The notes below the pieces were generated by a model, which saw nothing but the letters and a program-made list of their open reading frames with translations, had not been told where the DNA came from and made no database searches. Shown here piece after piece: positions 45,919 through 53,661 of a stretch of 64,000 nucleotides of DNA. The first letter of the stretch is position 1, and every line of letters starts with the position of its first letter. The position numbers and the translations under genes are program-made. Origin of the DNA: HIMB114 sp008638005 (GTDB lineage Bacteria > Pseudomonadota > Alphaproteobacteria > Pelagibacterales > Pelagibacteraceae); NCBI GenBank assembly GCA_032681305.1, contig CP136340.1, forward strand, positions 620,001 to 684,000. Direction: 5' to 3'.

Positions 45919-47761
45919 TAAACATACCCCCGACCACTATTAAAAACATTCCAAGCCAAATTCCATGAATAAAAAAATTAAAATAATATCTCGCTCCTAA
46001 AACATTTTCGTTTTGATTTGGAAAGTTTACAGCAAGATAATGATTAGATAGAATTGTTGGTTGAATACTTGTTTCCGATGTGATTTGAACTGGTTGAAAA
46101 TATCTTCTCACCGAAGGTTTCAAAGTAAAAATTTGATTATCTTTTGATATTTCAAAATCTGTTTTCATTTCTAAATAATTATTAATTTTGTAAATATCTT
46201 GATTAACAAACTTTAGAGATAAATTATTAAATTCTTTATTTTCACCCAGTTGTATTTCAAAATCTTTTGATTCTGAATAAAAACCATTTAAAAATATTGA
46301 TAAAAGTAAAATGCCAACGCCTAAATGCGATAAAACTCTTGGATAATAATAAGCCTTTAAAAATAATTTATCTTTAACAAACTCAAAAATAATAGTTAGA
46401 ATTAAAACTAAAGATGTTAGAAGTCCAAGGAATAAGGCTAATTGATTTTGATTAGTTAAAATAATTATTAAAATTGAAAGACACAGTGAGATTGAAAAAG
46501 TGACAAATAAAAAACCAAAATAACTTAAATTAATTTTATTAGACCATTTTAATAAAGGTCCGACAGACATTGCCAAAAGGAAGATAAATACAAATGGCGC
46601 TAAAATAGTATTATAATAAACCGGACCAATAGAAATCGTTTCATTAAAAATTGATAAAATTATAGGATAAATAGTTCCAATTAAAACGACGAAGAGAAAA
46701 AATAATAAAAATAAATTATTAATATTTAAAAAACTTTCTTTACTAAAAAAAAAATTATTACCAATTGTTATGGTTCTTGATGAATAAATTGCATGGATAA
46801 TAAAAGAAGCTAAAGTAATTACAAAAATTATAATTAATATAAATACTCCTCTTTCAGGATCATTGGCAAACGCATGGACTGAGTTCAAAACTCCTGAACG
46901 AACAAGAAAAGTTCCTAGTAAACTTAAAGAAAAAGTTAATATTGCTAAAAGAGAAGTCCAATTTCTCATTTGATTTTTAGTTTTTAAAACTAATAAAGAA
47001 TGAATTAAAGCTGTAGCTGCAAGCCAAGGCATTAAAGATGCATTTTCTACTGGATCCCAAAACCAATAACCGCCCCAACCTAACTCATAGTATGCCCATA
47101 TTGAACCTAGGCAAATACCGATGGATAAAAAAACCCAAGCGATCATAACCCACGGCCAGACAATTGAAGCCCAATTATTATCTAATTGACGTAAAACTAA
47201 ACCGGATAGAACTAAACTTAATGTAAGAGAAAACCCAACATAGCCCAAATATAAAAACGGCGGATGTAATACTAATAATGGATCTTGCAATATAGGATTC
47301 AAACCCAAGCCCTCCTGGGGATGAGGAATAATCATATCGAATGGATTTGAAGTAGAAATTAAAAAAATTAAGAAAATTAAATAAATATTGTTTTGAAAGA
47401 AAATTACCCAAGATTTAAAATGGTACTTTTCTTCTTTTCGAAAAAGATATGAGAACAAAGATCCAAAACCCGCAATGATTGTAACAAATAATAATAAACT
47501 TCCTTCATGATTGCCCCAAGTTCCAGCAAGCTTATAAAAAAAAGGTTTTAGGGTATGGGAATTTTCATAAACAGCAGAGATGCTAAAATTAGAAGTGCAA
47601 AAAAAATATACCAGCAAGCAAAATGAAAAAATGACCAATAAACTAGAATAATTAAAAAATTTTATTGATAGAGAATATTTTTTTTTAAAAAAAAAAAGAT
47701 TACTTATAAAAGATGAAAATATTGCTAAGAGTAAAATAAAATTTGCAACATTACTTGCCAT
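45896..47761 (-). CDS. ccmF: Cytochrome c haem lyase subunit CcmF
   Basis: A 621-residue polytopic membrane protein (about 15 helices). The WWD haem-handling motif is GWGGYWFWDPVENASLMPW, and GTWGNHEGSLLLFV is the other family signature; LGTFLVRSGVLNSVHAFANDPERG follows. With CcmH it attaches haem from CcmE to apocytochrome c. It overlaps ccmE by 11 bp and ccmG by 23 bp. Confidence 0.96.
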   Translation of the reverse strand: MASNVANFILLLAIFSSFISNLFFFKKKYSLSIKFFNYSSLLVIFSFCLLVYFFCTSNFSISAVYENSHTLKPFFYKLAGTWGNHEGSLLLFVTIIAGFGSLFSYLFRKEEKYHFKSWVIFFQNNIYLIFLIFLISTSNPFDMIIPHPQEGLGLNPILQDPLLVLHPPFLYLGYVGFSLTLSLVLSGLVLRQLDNNWASIVWPWVMIAWVFLSIGICLGSIWAYYELGWGGYWFWDPVENASLMPWLAATALIHSLLVLKTKNQMRNWTSLLAILTFSLSLLGTFLVRSGVLNSVHAFANDPERGVFILIIIFVITLASFIIHAIYSSRTITIGNNFFFSKESFLNINNLFLLFFLFVVLIGTIYPIILSIFNETISIGPVYYNTILAPFVFIFLLAMSVGPLLKWSNKINLSYFGFLFVTFSISLCLSILIIILTNQNQLALFLGLLTSLVLILTIIFEFVKDKLFLKAYYYPRVLSHLGVGILLLSIFLNGFYSESKDFEIQLGENKEFNNLSLKFVNQDIYKINNYLEMKTDFEISKDNQIFTLKPSVRRYFQPVQITSETSIQPTILSNHYLAVNFPNQNENVLGARYYFNFFIHGIWLGMFLIVVGGMFSAFKKRN

Positions 47762-48194
47762 ATTTTTTATTCCAATCTCCAGATTTTTTTAACGCATCTG
47801 CCACTTCTTTTGGCATATAATTTTCATCGTGTTTAGCTAGTATTGTTTCTGCCTCTAAGCTTGTTCGAGTTTTTAATCGACCCTCAACAACCGCACCTTG
47901 ACCTTCAACAAACAAATTAGGTTTTAAGCCAGTGTATTTAACATTTATTTCTTGTTTGAAATCAGTAATAATAAATTGATAGCGATTACCGTTTTTTACT
48001 AAAGAATCTTTTTTAACCATTCCGCCAACTCGTATTAAACCATTTGGCAGTTCAGTTGAGTTATATAATTCAGTTGGAGAAAAAAAATAAACAACATTTT
48101 TTTGCAAAGAGTCTAGTATAAATTTGCCAATAATAATTATTGTAATAATTGAAACTAAAAAAATATATAATCTTTTTTTTACCTTATCGGTCAT
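47751..48194 (-). CDS. ccmE: Cytochrome c maturation haem chaperone CcmE
   Basis: A 147-residue periplasmic haem chaperone with an N-terminal membrane anchor (about residues 8-27) and an OB-fold (VGGMVKKDSL, TDFKQEINVKYTGLKPNLFVEGQGAVVEG). The covalent haem-binding His and nearby Tyr are in LAKHDENYMP. Its ATG overlaps the ccmC stop (ATGA), which leaves no space for ccmD, normally found at this position. Confidence 0.95.
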   Translation of the reverse strand: MTDKVKKRLYIFLVSIITIIIIGKFILDSLQKNVVYFFSPTELYNSTELPNGLIRVGGMVKKDSLVKNGNRYQFIITDFKQEINVKYTGLKPNLFVEGQGAVVEGRLKTRTSLEAETILAKHDENYMPKEVADALKKSGDWNKKYGK

Positions 48195-48895
48195 TTATTA
48201 TTTGAATTAATTTTTAAGTTTAAACTTTCAAGTTTAAATCGAATTAAAAAAACAATGATTGAAAAAACCACAAAAGCAAAAAACATTACTAAAAGCGGTG
48301 TTAACATTGACGGATGAATTGTTGAGCTTTCAGTTAACTTTATTGTTGCAGGTTGATGAAGAGTATTGAACCAGTCAACTGAAAATTTAATAACAGGTAA
48401 ATTAGCAAGTCCTATTAAAGCGATAATTGAAGTTAATTTTTCTGCTAATTGAAATTGAGATGTAATTTTCCAAGTTAAAGTGTAAGCAATATAAAATAAG
48501 ACTAAAACTAACATCGAAGTTAACCTGGCATCCCATGTCCAAAATGTACCCCATGTTGGCTGTCCCCAAATTGATCCTGTGAACAAAGAAATAAGTGAAA
48601 ATGTAAAACCAATTGGCGCAACACTCTTTGCAATAAGTGTAAAAATTCTTGCTTTAAAAATTAAGGTTACAATCCCGCAAACACTCATGACTGCATAAAC
48701 TTGGAGTGCTAACCATGATGAAGGAACATGGACATACATGATTCTTGCCGTATCACCCTGCAAATAATCAGCGGGTGAAATAAATAAAGATAATATTAAT
48801 CCAAACAAAACTAATGTTAGAAAAAATATTTTTACCCAATACAGATAGTGGTCATGAAGGTCTCTAAAATTCTTGGTACTTAGAAAATCAAACAT
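48191..48895 (-). CDS. ccmC: Cytochrome c maturation protein CcmC
   Basis: A 234-residue membrane protein with six helices and the WWD motif WGTFWTWDARLTSMLVL. MYVHVPSSWLAL and the later LHQPATIKLTESS supply the two haem-ligand histidines. It loads haem on CcmE. It opens the cluster ccmC-E-F-G-H; the ABC subunits ccmA and ccmB are not in this window. A hairpin occupies its probable 5' untranslated region. Confidence 0.95.
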   Translation of the reverse strand: MFDFLSTKNFRDLHDHYLYWVKIFFLTLVLFGLILSLFISPADYLQGDTARIMYVHVPSSWLALQVYAVMSVCGIVTLIFKARIFTLIAKSVAPIGFTFSLISLFTGSIWGQPTWGTFWTWDARLTSMLVLVLFYIAYTLTWKITSQFQLAEKLTSIIALIGLANLPVIKFSVDWFNTLHQPATIKLTESSTIHPSMLTPLLVMFFAFVVFSIIVFLIRFKLESLNLKINSNNK

Positions 48896-48940
48896 TCTTA
48901 AAACGTAAATGAATAAGAATTTTTTGGTATGTGTTAGTCT

Positions 48941-48984
48941 GTCCAGTTTGAAGAGGGAGATTGAGAAAAAACTTCAAACTGGAC
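48941..48984 (-). promoter_or_regulatory. Long hairpin in the ccmC leader
   Basis: GTCCAGTTTGAAG and its exact complement (48941-48953 and 48972-48984) form a 13-bp perfect stem around an 18-base loop. On the minus strand a -10-like TATTAT (48986-48991) stands just before it, so a transcript for ccmC could begin with this hairpin and have a leader of about 90 bases. It has no T run for use as a terminator in that direction. On the plus strand it could be a small RNA; orientation is unresolved. Confidence 0.45.
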
Positions 48985-49051
48985 TATAATACTAATCTAA
49001 TTTTAAAAATTGTCTGTTTGCGGGGTAAAAAGTGTTTTAATTAGGGCGTAA

Positions 49052-49384
49052 TTAATTTGTAGATCTCAAATATAAACCATCTTTACCTTGTCCATGAAAA
49101 ATCTCATTAACTAATGGATGGCTAACAGGTTCATTTCTATCGTCTAAGACTAAATTCTGCTCAGACACATAAGCCTCATAAGTGATCTCGTCATTTTCAG
49201 CAAGAATATGATAAAAAGGCTGATCTTTTCTCGGTCTGACATCTTTAGGAATAGACTGATACCATTCTTCGGAATTATTAAACTCAAAATCAACATCATA
49301 AATAATTCCTCTAAATTCAAATAAACGATGTCTGACTACTTCTCCGATAGAAAACTTTGCTTTTTTGGGAATTGCATTTTTCAT
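49052..49384 (-). CDS. hspQ: Heat-shock protein HspQ (hemimethylated-DNA-binding family)
   Basis: A 110-residue protein of the YccV/HspQ family. KFSIGEVVRHRLFEFRGIIYDVDFEF at the N-terminus and QPFYHILAENDEITYEAYVSEQNL in the middle are characteristic. E. coli HspQ binds hemimethylated DNA and modulates Lon protease. It stands alone on the minus strand, 156 bp upstream of ccmC and 35 bp after the DUF3108 gene. Confidence 0.9.
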   Translation of the reverse strand: MKNAIPKKAKFSIGEVVRHRLFEFRGIIYDVDFEFNNSEEWYQSIPKDVRPRKDQPFYHILAENDEITYEAYVSEQNLVLDDRNEPVSHPLVNEIFHGQGKDGLYLRSTN

Positions 49385-49419
49385 TGATACTTAAATAGTT
49401 AATGATCTTGAGTGATAAA

Positions 49420-50154
49420 TCAAGGGGTTAGAATTGTTGATAAATACATTTTAAGCTTAATAAATTTTGATTTAGTCTCAAAATATACTGGAATAATACT
49501 ATTATTAATTTTTGAAAAATAAACGTCTAAGTAACGAGAATTTAATTTTTGTTCTCTTTCAAACTTATGACCAGATATTGCTTTGTAATTTAACCTACAA
49601 CTAAAAATAATTTGAAAATTTTGTTTTTTATAATCCACAGATAACTTATCTAGTTTACGAGGAGATAAGTAAACTTCATAAACATCGTCCCCATCATAAA
49701 TTTTAGCTCTAGATCCACATTGATGATCTAGATTATTACTAAAAAGAATTTGATGAACAGCAGTTAATGGGTCAACGGTTCCGGCTAAATCCATGCGTTG
49801 GATTTCCTTATAGTTTTTTCCTTTTTTTAGTTGAGTATTATCAATTAAAATTTTTCCGTCTTGCTTTACGTACTGATAAATTTTCTCTTTGTCTTTTTTT
49901 TTAATATTAAAGAAATAGTTTAAATTATTATTACTTGAATTAAATGTTGTTTGAATAATATTAGAAAACTCTACAAAATATCCAATTAAACCTTGACTAT
50001 TGATAATAGAAAAAAATTTATTTTGAGCAAAGTTTACTTTAACCTTAATAAAATTAATTTTTAAACCATAAACCTCAAAGGTAAATTCACTTGAATATAC
50101 TTTAGAACTCTGAAAAAATATTAGAAATAGTATTAAAAATAATTTTTTAAACAT
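49420..50154 (-). CDS. DUF3108-like exported protein
   Basis: A 244-residue protein with a cleavable signal (FKKLFLILFLIFFQSSKVYS, about residues 2-21). The rest is beta-rich: FTFEVYGLKINFIKVKVNF, LDPLTAVHQILF-like DPLTAVHQILFSNN, and IPVYFETKSKFIKLKMYL fit the DUF3108 family of alphaproteobacterial periplasmic or outer-membrane proteins of unknown function. Its ATG and that of yciB on the other strand share two bases (CATG at 50152-50155). Confidence 0.72.
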   Translation of the reverse strand: MFKKLFLILFLIFFQSSKVYSSEFTFEVYGLKINFIKVKVNFAQNKFFSIINSQGLIGYFVEFSNIIQTTFNSSNNNLNYFFNIKKKDKEKIYQYVKQDGKILIDNTQLKKGKNYKEIQRMDLAGTVDPLTAVHQILFSNNLDHQCGSRAKIYDGDDVYEVYLSPRKLDKLSVDYKKQNFQIIFSCRLNYKAISGHKFEREQKLNSRYLDVYFSKINNSIIPVYFETKSKFIKLKMYLSTILTP

Positions 50155-50698
50155 GAATAAATCTACAATTAAATTTATAGCAGATTTTGGTCCCTTATTA
50201 ATTTTTTTTATTTACTATAAAAAATTTGGGATGATAGAGGCAATCCCGCCTTTAATTATAGCAACAATGATTGGGACGGCTTTATTATATTGGTCAGAGA
50301 AAAAAATTCCTAAAGTTCCCATCATAAGTGCACTGATTGTAGCTTTATTTGGTGGATTAACTTTATATTTTGATAACAAAATTTTTTTCTACATGAAACC
50401 AACGATAGTTAATATTTTGTTTGCAGGAATTTTATTTTTTGGAAATTACTTTTTTAAAAAAAACCTACTTAAATCTTTACTCGAAAATTCAATTCAACTT
50501 GAGGAAAGAGGCTGGGATATACTGAATATTAGGTGGATACTCTTTTTTATTGTTCTGGCATTACTAAATGAGCTTGTTTGGCGAACACAAACCGAAGATT
50601 TATGGGTAAAGTTTAAGGTATTTGGAATTATCCCAATCACTTTGATATTCACGGTATTTCAAATTAAAGTAATCAATAAATTTAAAAAGAATGTTTAA
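50153..50698 (+). CDS. yciB: Inner-membrane septation protein A family (YciB)
   Basis: A 181-residue protein with five membrane helices. KFIADFGPLLIFFIYYKKFG at the start and ALLNELVWRTQTEDLWVKFKVFG near the end are the YciB/IspZ signatures. E. coli YciB influences cell-envelope integrity and septation. It diverges from the DUF3108 gene with overlapping start codons and overlaps the DUF2794 gene by 8 bp. Confidence 0.92.
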   Translation: MNKSTIKFIADFGPLLIFFIYYKKFGMIEAIPPLIIATMIGTALLYWSEKKIPKVPIISALIVALFGGLTLYFDNKIFFYMKPTIVNILFAGILFFGNYFFKKNLLKSLLENSIQLEERGWDILNIRWILFFIVLALLNELVWRTQTEDLWVKFKVFGIIPITLIFTVFQIKVINKFKKNV

Positions 50699-51020
50699 AG
50701 TCATAAATAATAAAAACTTTAAAGACGAAATTTTTTTTAACAAAAAAGAACTGGGAGAAATTTTAAATATTTATGGATCGATGGTTTCTAAAGGGGAGTG
50801 GAAAGATTATGCAATTTTTATCAATAAAAACGTTGTTGGCTTTGATATTTACAGAAAAGCAACTGAAAAACCACTTTTCCAAATAATAAAAAATTTAAAA
50901 AGCAAAATTGGACAAAAGTATCAATTAAAGGATCAGCAAGGAAAAGTTATTAAAAATTCTGATGAATTAAAAAATATCATTTCAATACTGAATAAAAAAA
51001 ATCTACGCCTAATCAAATAA
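50691..51020 (+). CDS. DUF2794 family protein
   Basis: A 109-residue soluble protein. KKELGEILNIYGSMVSKGEWKDYAI and FDIYRKATEKPLFQI match DUF2794, an alphaproteobacteria-restricted family of unknown function. No catalytic residues are evident. It sits between yciB (8-bp overlap) and the DUF2256 gene (2 bp away) and is a useful taxonomic marker. Confidence 0.82.
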   Translation: MFKVINNKNFKDEIFFNKKELGEILNIYGSMVSKGEWKDYAIFINKNVVGFDIYRKATEKPLFQIIKNLKSKIGQKYQLKDQQGKVIKNSDELKNIISILNKKNLRLIK

Positions 51021-51022
51021 AA

Positions 51023-51163
51023 ATGAAAAAAAGTTTTTTACCTACCAAAGTATGTAAAATTTGTGGATTTGAATTTAGCTGGAGAAAAAAATGGGAAAAA
51101 AATTGGGAAAACGTAAAATACTGCTCTAAAAAATGTTCAAAAAAAAAGCCCCAGTCTTTTTAG
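51023..51163 (+). CDS. DUF2256 small zinc-finger-like protein
   Basis: A 46-residue protein with two cysteine pairs, KVCKICGFEFSWRKKW and KYCSKKCSKK, the pattern of DUF2256 (four Cys, probably one zinc). FSWRKKWEKNWENVKYCS is highly typical. Function unknown; DUF2256 genes often travel with cryptochrome/photolyase-related genes, none of which is here. The ATG is 2 bp after the DUF2794 stop. Its last codons lie in a terminator hairpin that serves the opposite-strand gene. Confidence 0.85.
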   Translation: MKKSFLPTKVCKICGFEFSWRKKWEKNWENVKYCSKKCSKKKPQSF

Positions 51164-51175
51164 AACTAGGGCTTT
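51145..51175 (-). terminator. Terminator of the Bax-inhibitor-1 gene
   Basis: AAAGCCC and GGGCTTT (51145-51151, 51169-51175) form a stem, extended by AGT/ACT after a mismatch. Read on the minus strand it is followed by nine T, a good intrinsic terminator 16 bp after the gene at 51191. The same bases encode the Lys-rich C-terminus of the DUF2256 protein on the plus strand, where only a short T run follows. Confidence 0.75.
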
Positions 51176-51190
51176 GAATTAAATAGCTTT

Positions 51191-51949
51191 TTATCTTCTT
51201 TGACCGAATAATCTTAAAAGCATTATGAATAGATTAATGAAATCTAAATATAAAGTTAAAGCACCCATAACTGCTTTTTTAGATGATACTTCTGAACTAT
51301 CACTTTCAAAGTACATATTCTTAATTTTTTGCGTATCGTAAGCTGTCAATCCAACAAAAATCAATACACCAAGAACAGATACTACAAAATAAACTGCTGG
51401 AGATTTTAAGAAAATATTAACTAAAGATGCAATTAATATTCCTATTAAACCCATTAATAAGAATGAACCCCATCCAGTTAAATCTTTTTTTGTTGTATAT
51501 CCATACAAACTCATTGCTCCGAACGTTCCTGCTGTTATGAAAAATACTCTAGCGATACTTGCTCCAGTATATTGAATAAATATTGAAGATAATGATGCTC
51601 CCATTAATGCAGCAAAAATCCAAAATACGGTTTGTGCTTTTTGTGCGCTCATCTTATTTATTCCAAAACTCATATAAAAAACGATACCTAGTGGCGCTAA
51701 TGCAATAACCCACATTAATGCTGAGGTATAAATGGCAGTTCCTAAAGATGTAAGACCAGTAATATTACCAGCTTGATCCGTTACGACCGCAAACTTAAAA
51801 AGACCTAACGCCACAAATCCAGTTAGCAATACTCCTGATGCCATAAAGTTATAAACTTTAAGCATGTAGCTTCTAAGGCCTTCATGAATACTTTCTCCTG
51901 CTGTTGCAGAAGTTGATTGAAATCTAGCTATTCTATCTTTTAAATTCAT
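51191..51949 (-). CDS. Bax inhibitor-1/YccA-like membrane protein
   Basis: A 252-residue protein with seven membrane helices. LRSYMLKVYNFMASGVLLTG, ALMGASLSSIFIQYTGASIARVFFITAGTFGAMSLYGYTTKKDL and GLTAYDTQKIKNMYF are the BI-1 family motifs; the aspartates near the end of the fold form the calcium-leak pH sensor in characterised homologues. Probable role in membrane homeostasis and, as E. coli YbhL/YccA, interaction with FtsH. AGAGGAG stands just before the ATG. Confidence 0.92.
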   Translation of the reverse strand: MNLKDRIARFQSTSATAGESIHEGLRSYMLKVYNFMASGVLLTGFVALGLFKFAVVTDQAGNITGLTSLGTAIYTSALMWVIALAPLGIVFYMSFGINKMSAQKAQTVFWIFAALMGASLSSIFIQYTGASIARVFFITAGTFGAMSLYGYTTKKDLTGWGSFLLMGLIGILIASLVNIFLKSPAVYFVVSVLGVLIFVGLTAYDTQKIKNMYFESDSSEVSSKKAVMGALTLYLDFINLFIMLLRLFGQRR

Positions 51950-51978
51950 ATTCTCCTCTTAAAATTAAAATTTAATTT

Positions 51979-52007
51979 AACATATATATGCTAACTATTT
52001 GTGACAA
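51979..52007 (-). promoter_or_regulatory. Candidate promoter of the Bax-inhibitor-1 gene
   Basis: On the minus strand TTGTCA (52002-52007) is followed 17 bp later by TATGTT (51979-51984), with an alternative TATATG two bases nearer. A leader of about 25 bases would carry the AGAGGAG ribosome-binding site. Consensus match only. Confidence 0.35.
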
Positions 52008-52118
52008 TTTCAAGATAATCAAAAAATAATTAAATCAAAGACTTAGCTGTTATTTCAATCAAAATAGTGGCTTGTATTATTGCTCATAGTTTTTTAGTCA
52101 TAATGCTGGATATAAATT

Positions 52119-53165
52119 ATGAAATTTAAAAAACTTGGTCATACCGATCTCAAAGTTAGTACAATTTGTCTTGGAACCATGACTTGGGGTGAACAAAATA
52201 ATGAGGAAGAAGCTTTTAGACAAATGGATATGGCTTATGATTACGGTGTTAACTTTTTTGATACTGCAGAACTTTATCCAATTCCACCAAGTGCTGAAAC
52301 ACAAGGAGAGACAAGTAGAATTATTTCAAGATGGTTAAAATCAAAAAATATAAGAGATAAAATAATTGTTGCAGATAAAATTGTTGGTCGATCTAATATG
52401 GATTGGTTTAGAGATAAAGGTGAGCCTACAAGGCTTAATCCAAAACAAATAAAATTTGCTTTAGAAAGATCGCTGAAAAATTTAAACACAGACTACATAG
52501 ATTTATATCAACTTCATTGGCCTGATAGACCTTTAAATGTTTTTTCAGGATTAGAGTATCAGCATAAAGAAACGGAAGATGTGATTTCAATCAAAGAAAC
52601 TTTAAATTGTTTGAATGAATTTATAAAAGAAGGAAAAATAAGATCTATTGGTTTATCAAATGAAACGGCTTGGGGTGTTTTTGAATTCATTAAAGTTGCT
52701 GAAATGGAAGGATTAGAAAAAATTGTTTCAGTTCAAAATCCTTACAACTTATTAAATAGAAGCTACGAAGTTGGTATTTCAGAAATATCCATTAGAGAAA
52801 AGGTAGGTTTGCTTGCCTACTCACCCTTGGCAAGTGGCACATTAAGTGGAAAGTATTTAGATGGAAAATTACCTGAAGGTACAAGATTAAAATTATTTGG
52901 CGAAAGGTACCCGAGATATAGAACTCCAAATTCAGAACCTGCAATCAAGGAATATATGAAAATAGCTAAAAAATTTAATTTAAACGTCTGTCAAATGGCA
53001 ATTAAGTTTTGTGAAATTCAACCCTTTGTTACTTCAGTTATTATTGGTGCAACAAAAATGGATCAGCTTGAAATAAATTTAAAAAGTCATGAAATCAATC
53101 TTGATGAGGAAGTAATTAAAGATATAAACAAAGTACAAGAAATTTATTCAAACCCATGTCCATAA
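52119..53165 (+). CDS. Aldo/keto reductase (Tas-like)
   Basis: A 348-residue NADPH-dependent reductase. LGHTDLKVSTICLGTMTWGEQNNEEEA is the Tas-type opening; the catalytic tetrad is visible as Asp and Tyr in NFFDTAELYP, Lys in VADKIVG and His in LYQLHWPDR. VIIGATKMDQLEINL near the end binds NADP. E. coli Tas is of uncertain physiological role; substrate here is unknown. Its last 10 bp overlap the next gene. Confidence 0.9.
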   Translation: MKFKKLGHTDLKVSTICLGTMTWGEQNNEEEAFRQMDMAYDYGVNFFDTAELYPIPPSAETQGETSRIISRWLKSKNIRDKIIVADKIVGRSNMDWFRDKGEPTRLNPKQIKFALERSLKNLNTDYIDLYQLHWPDRPLNVFSGLEYQHKETEDVISIKETLNCLNEFIKEGKIRSIGLSNETAWGVFEFIKVAEMEGLEKIVSVQNPYNLLNRSYEVGISEISIREKVGLLAYSPLASGTLSGKYLDGKLPEGTRLKLFGERYPRYRTPNSEPAIKEYMKIAKKFNLNVCQMAIKFCEIQPFVTSVIIGATKMDQLEINLKSHEINLDEEVIKDINKVQEIYSNPCP

Positions 53166-53659
53166 AAAAACTATCAATATTTTTGTTTTCATTTTTTTTA
53201 ACCCTAGAAGTAAGTGCAAACGTTAAAATTGAAAAAAAATTTAAATTGTGGGAAAGTCAATACGTTGAAAGCGCTGAAGGTAAAGTTTGTTTTGCAGTAT
53301 CAATGCCAACAAAAATGACACCGTCCAATTTGAACCGAGCGGAGAGCCGAATTTTTGTTACCTTTAGACCTAAAGATGGTGTTTCAAATGAAATAAGCAT
53401 TACGAGTGGATACCCATTTAAAAAACAAAGTAATGTCAATGTGAATATTAGTAACTCATCTTTTAAATTTGAAACCAAAGGTGATTTCGCTTGGATGACC
53501 AGTCTTGATGATGAACTTAAAATGATAAGAGTAATGAAAAAATCTAATCGAGCAGAAGTGATTGGAGTATCATCTAGAGGAAATAAAACGAAGGATACCT
53601 ATTCACTAATGGGTTTTACAAATGCTTATAATGCAGCAAAAAAAAACTGTAAAAATTAA
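53156..53659 (+). CDS. Invasion-associated locus B (IalB)-like periplasmic protein
   Basis: A 167-residue protein with a signal peptide (SIKKLSIFLFSFFLTLEVSA, residues 2-21). The pattern WESQYVESAEGKVCFAVSMP, IFVTFRPKDGVSNEISITSGYPF and FTNAYNAAKKNC matches the IalB family; C45 and C165 probably form a disulfide. The family is widespread in Alphaproteobacteria, mostly of unknown function outside Bartonella, so the name does not imply invasion. It is 2 bp upstream of argG. Confidence 0.78.
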   Translation: MSIKKLSIFLFSFFLTLEVSANVKIEKKFKLWESQYVESAEGKVCFAVSMPTKMTPSNLNRAESRIFVTFRPKDGVSNEISITSGYPFKKQSNVNVNISNSSFKFETKGDFAWMTSLDDELKMIRVMKKSNRAEVIGVSSRGNKTKDTYSLMGFTNAYNAAKKNCKN

Positions 53660-53661
53660 GT

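Noticed and set aside
51950..52118. ybhL-type leader RNA upstream of the Bax-inhibitor gene
   Set aside because: The region is A/T-rich with no convincing stems beyond a promoter-like pair and a ribosome-binding site.
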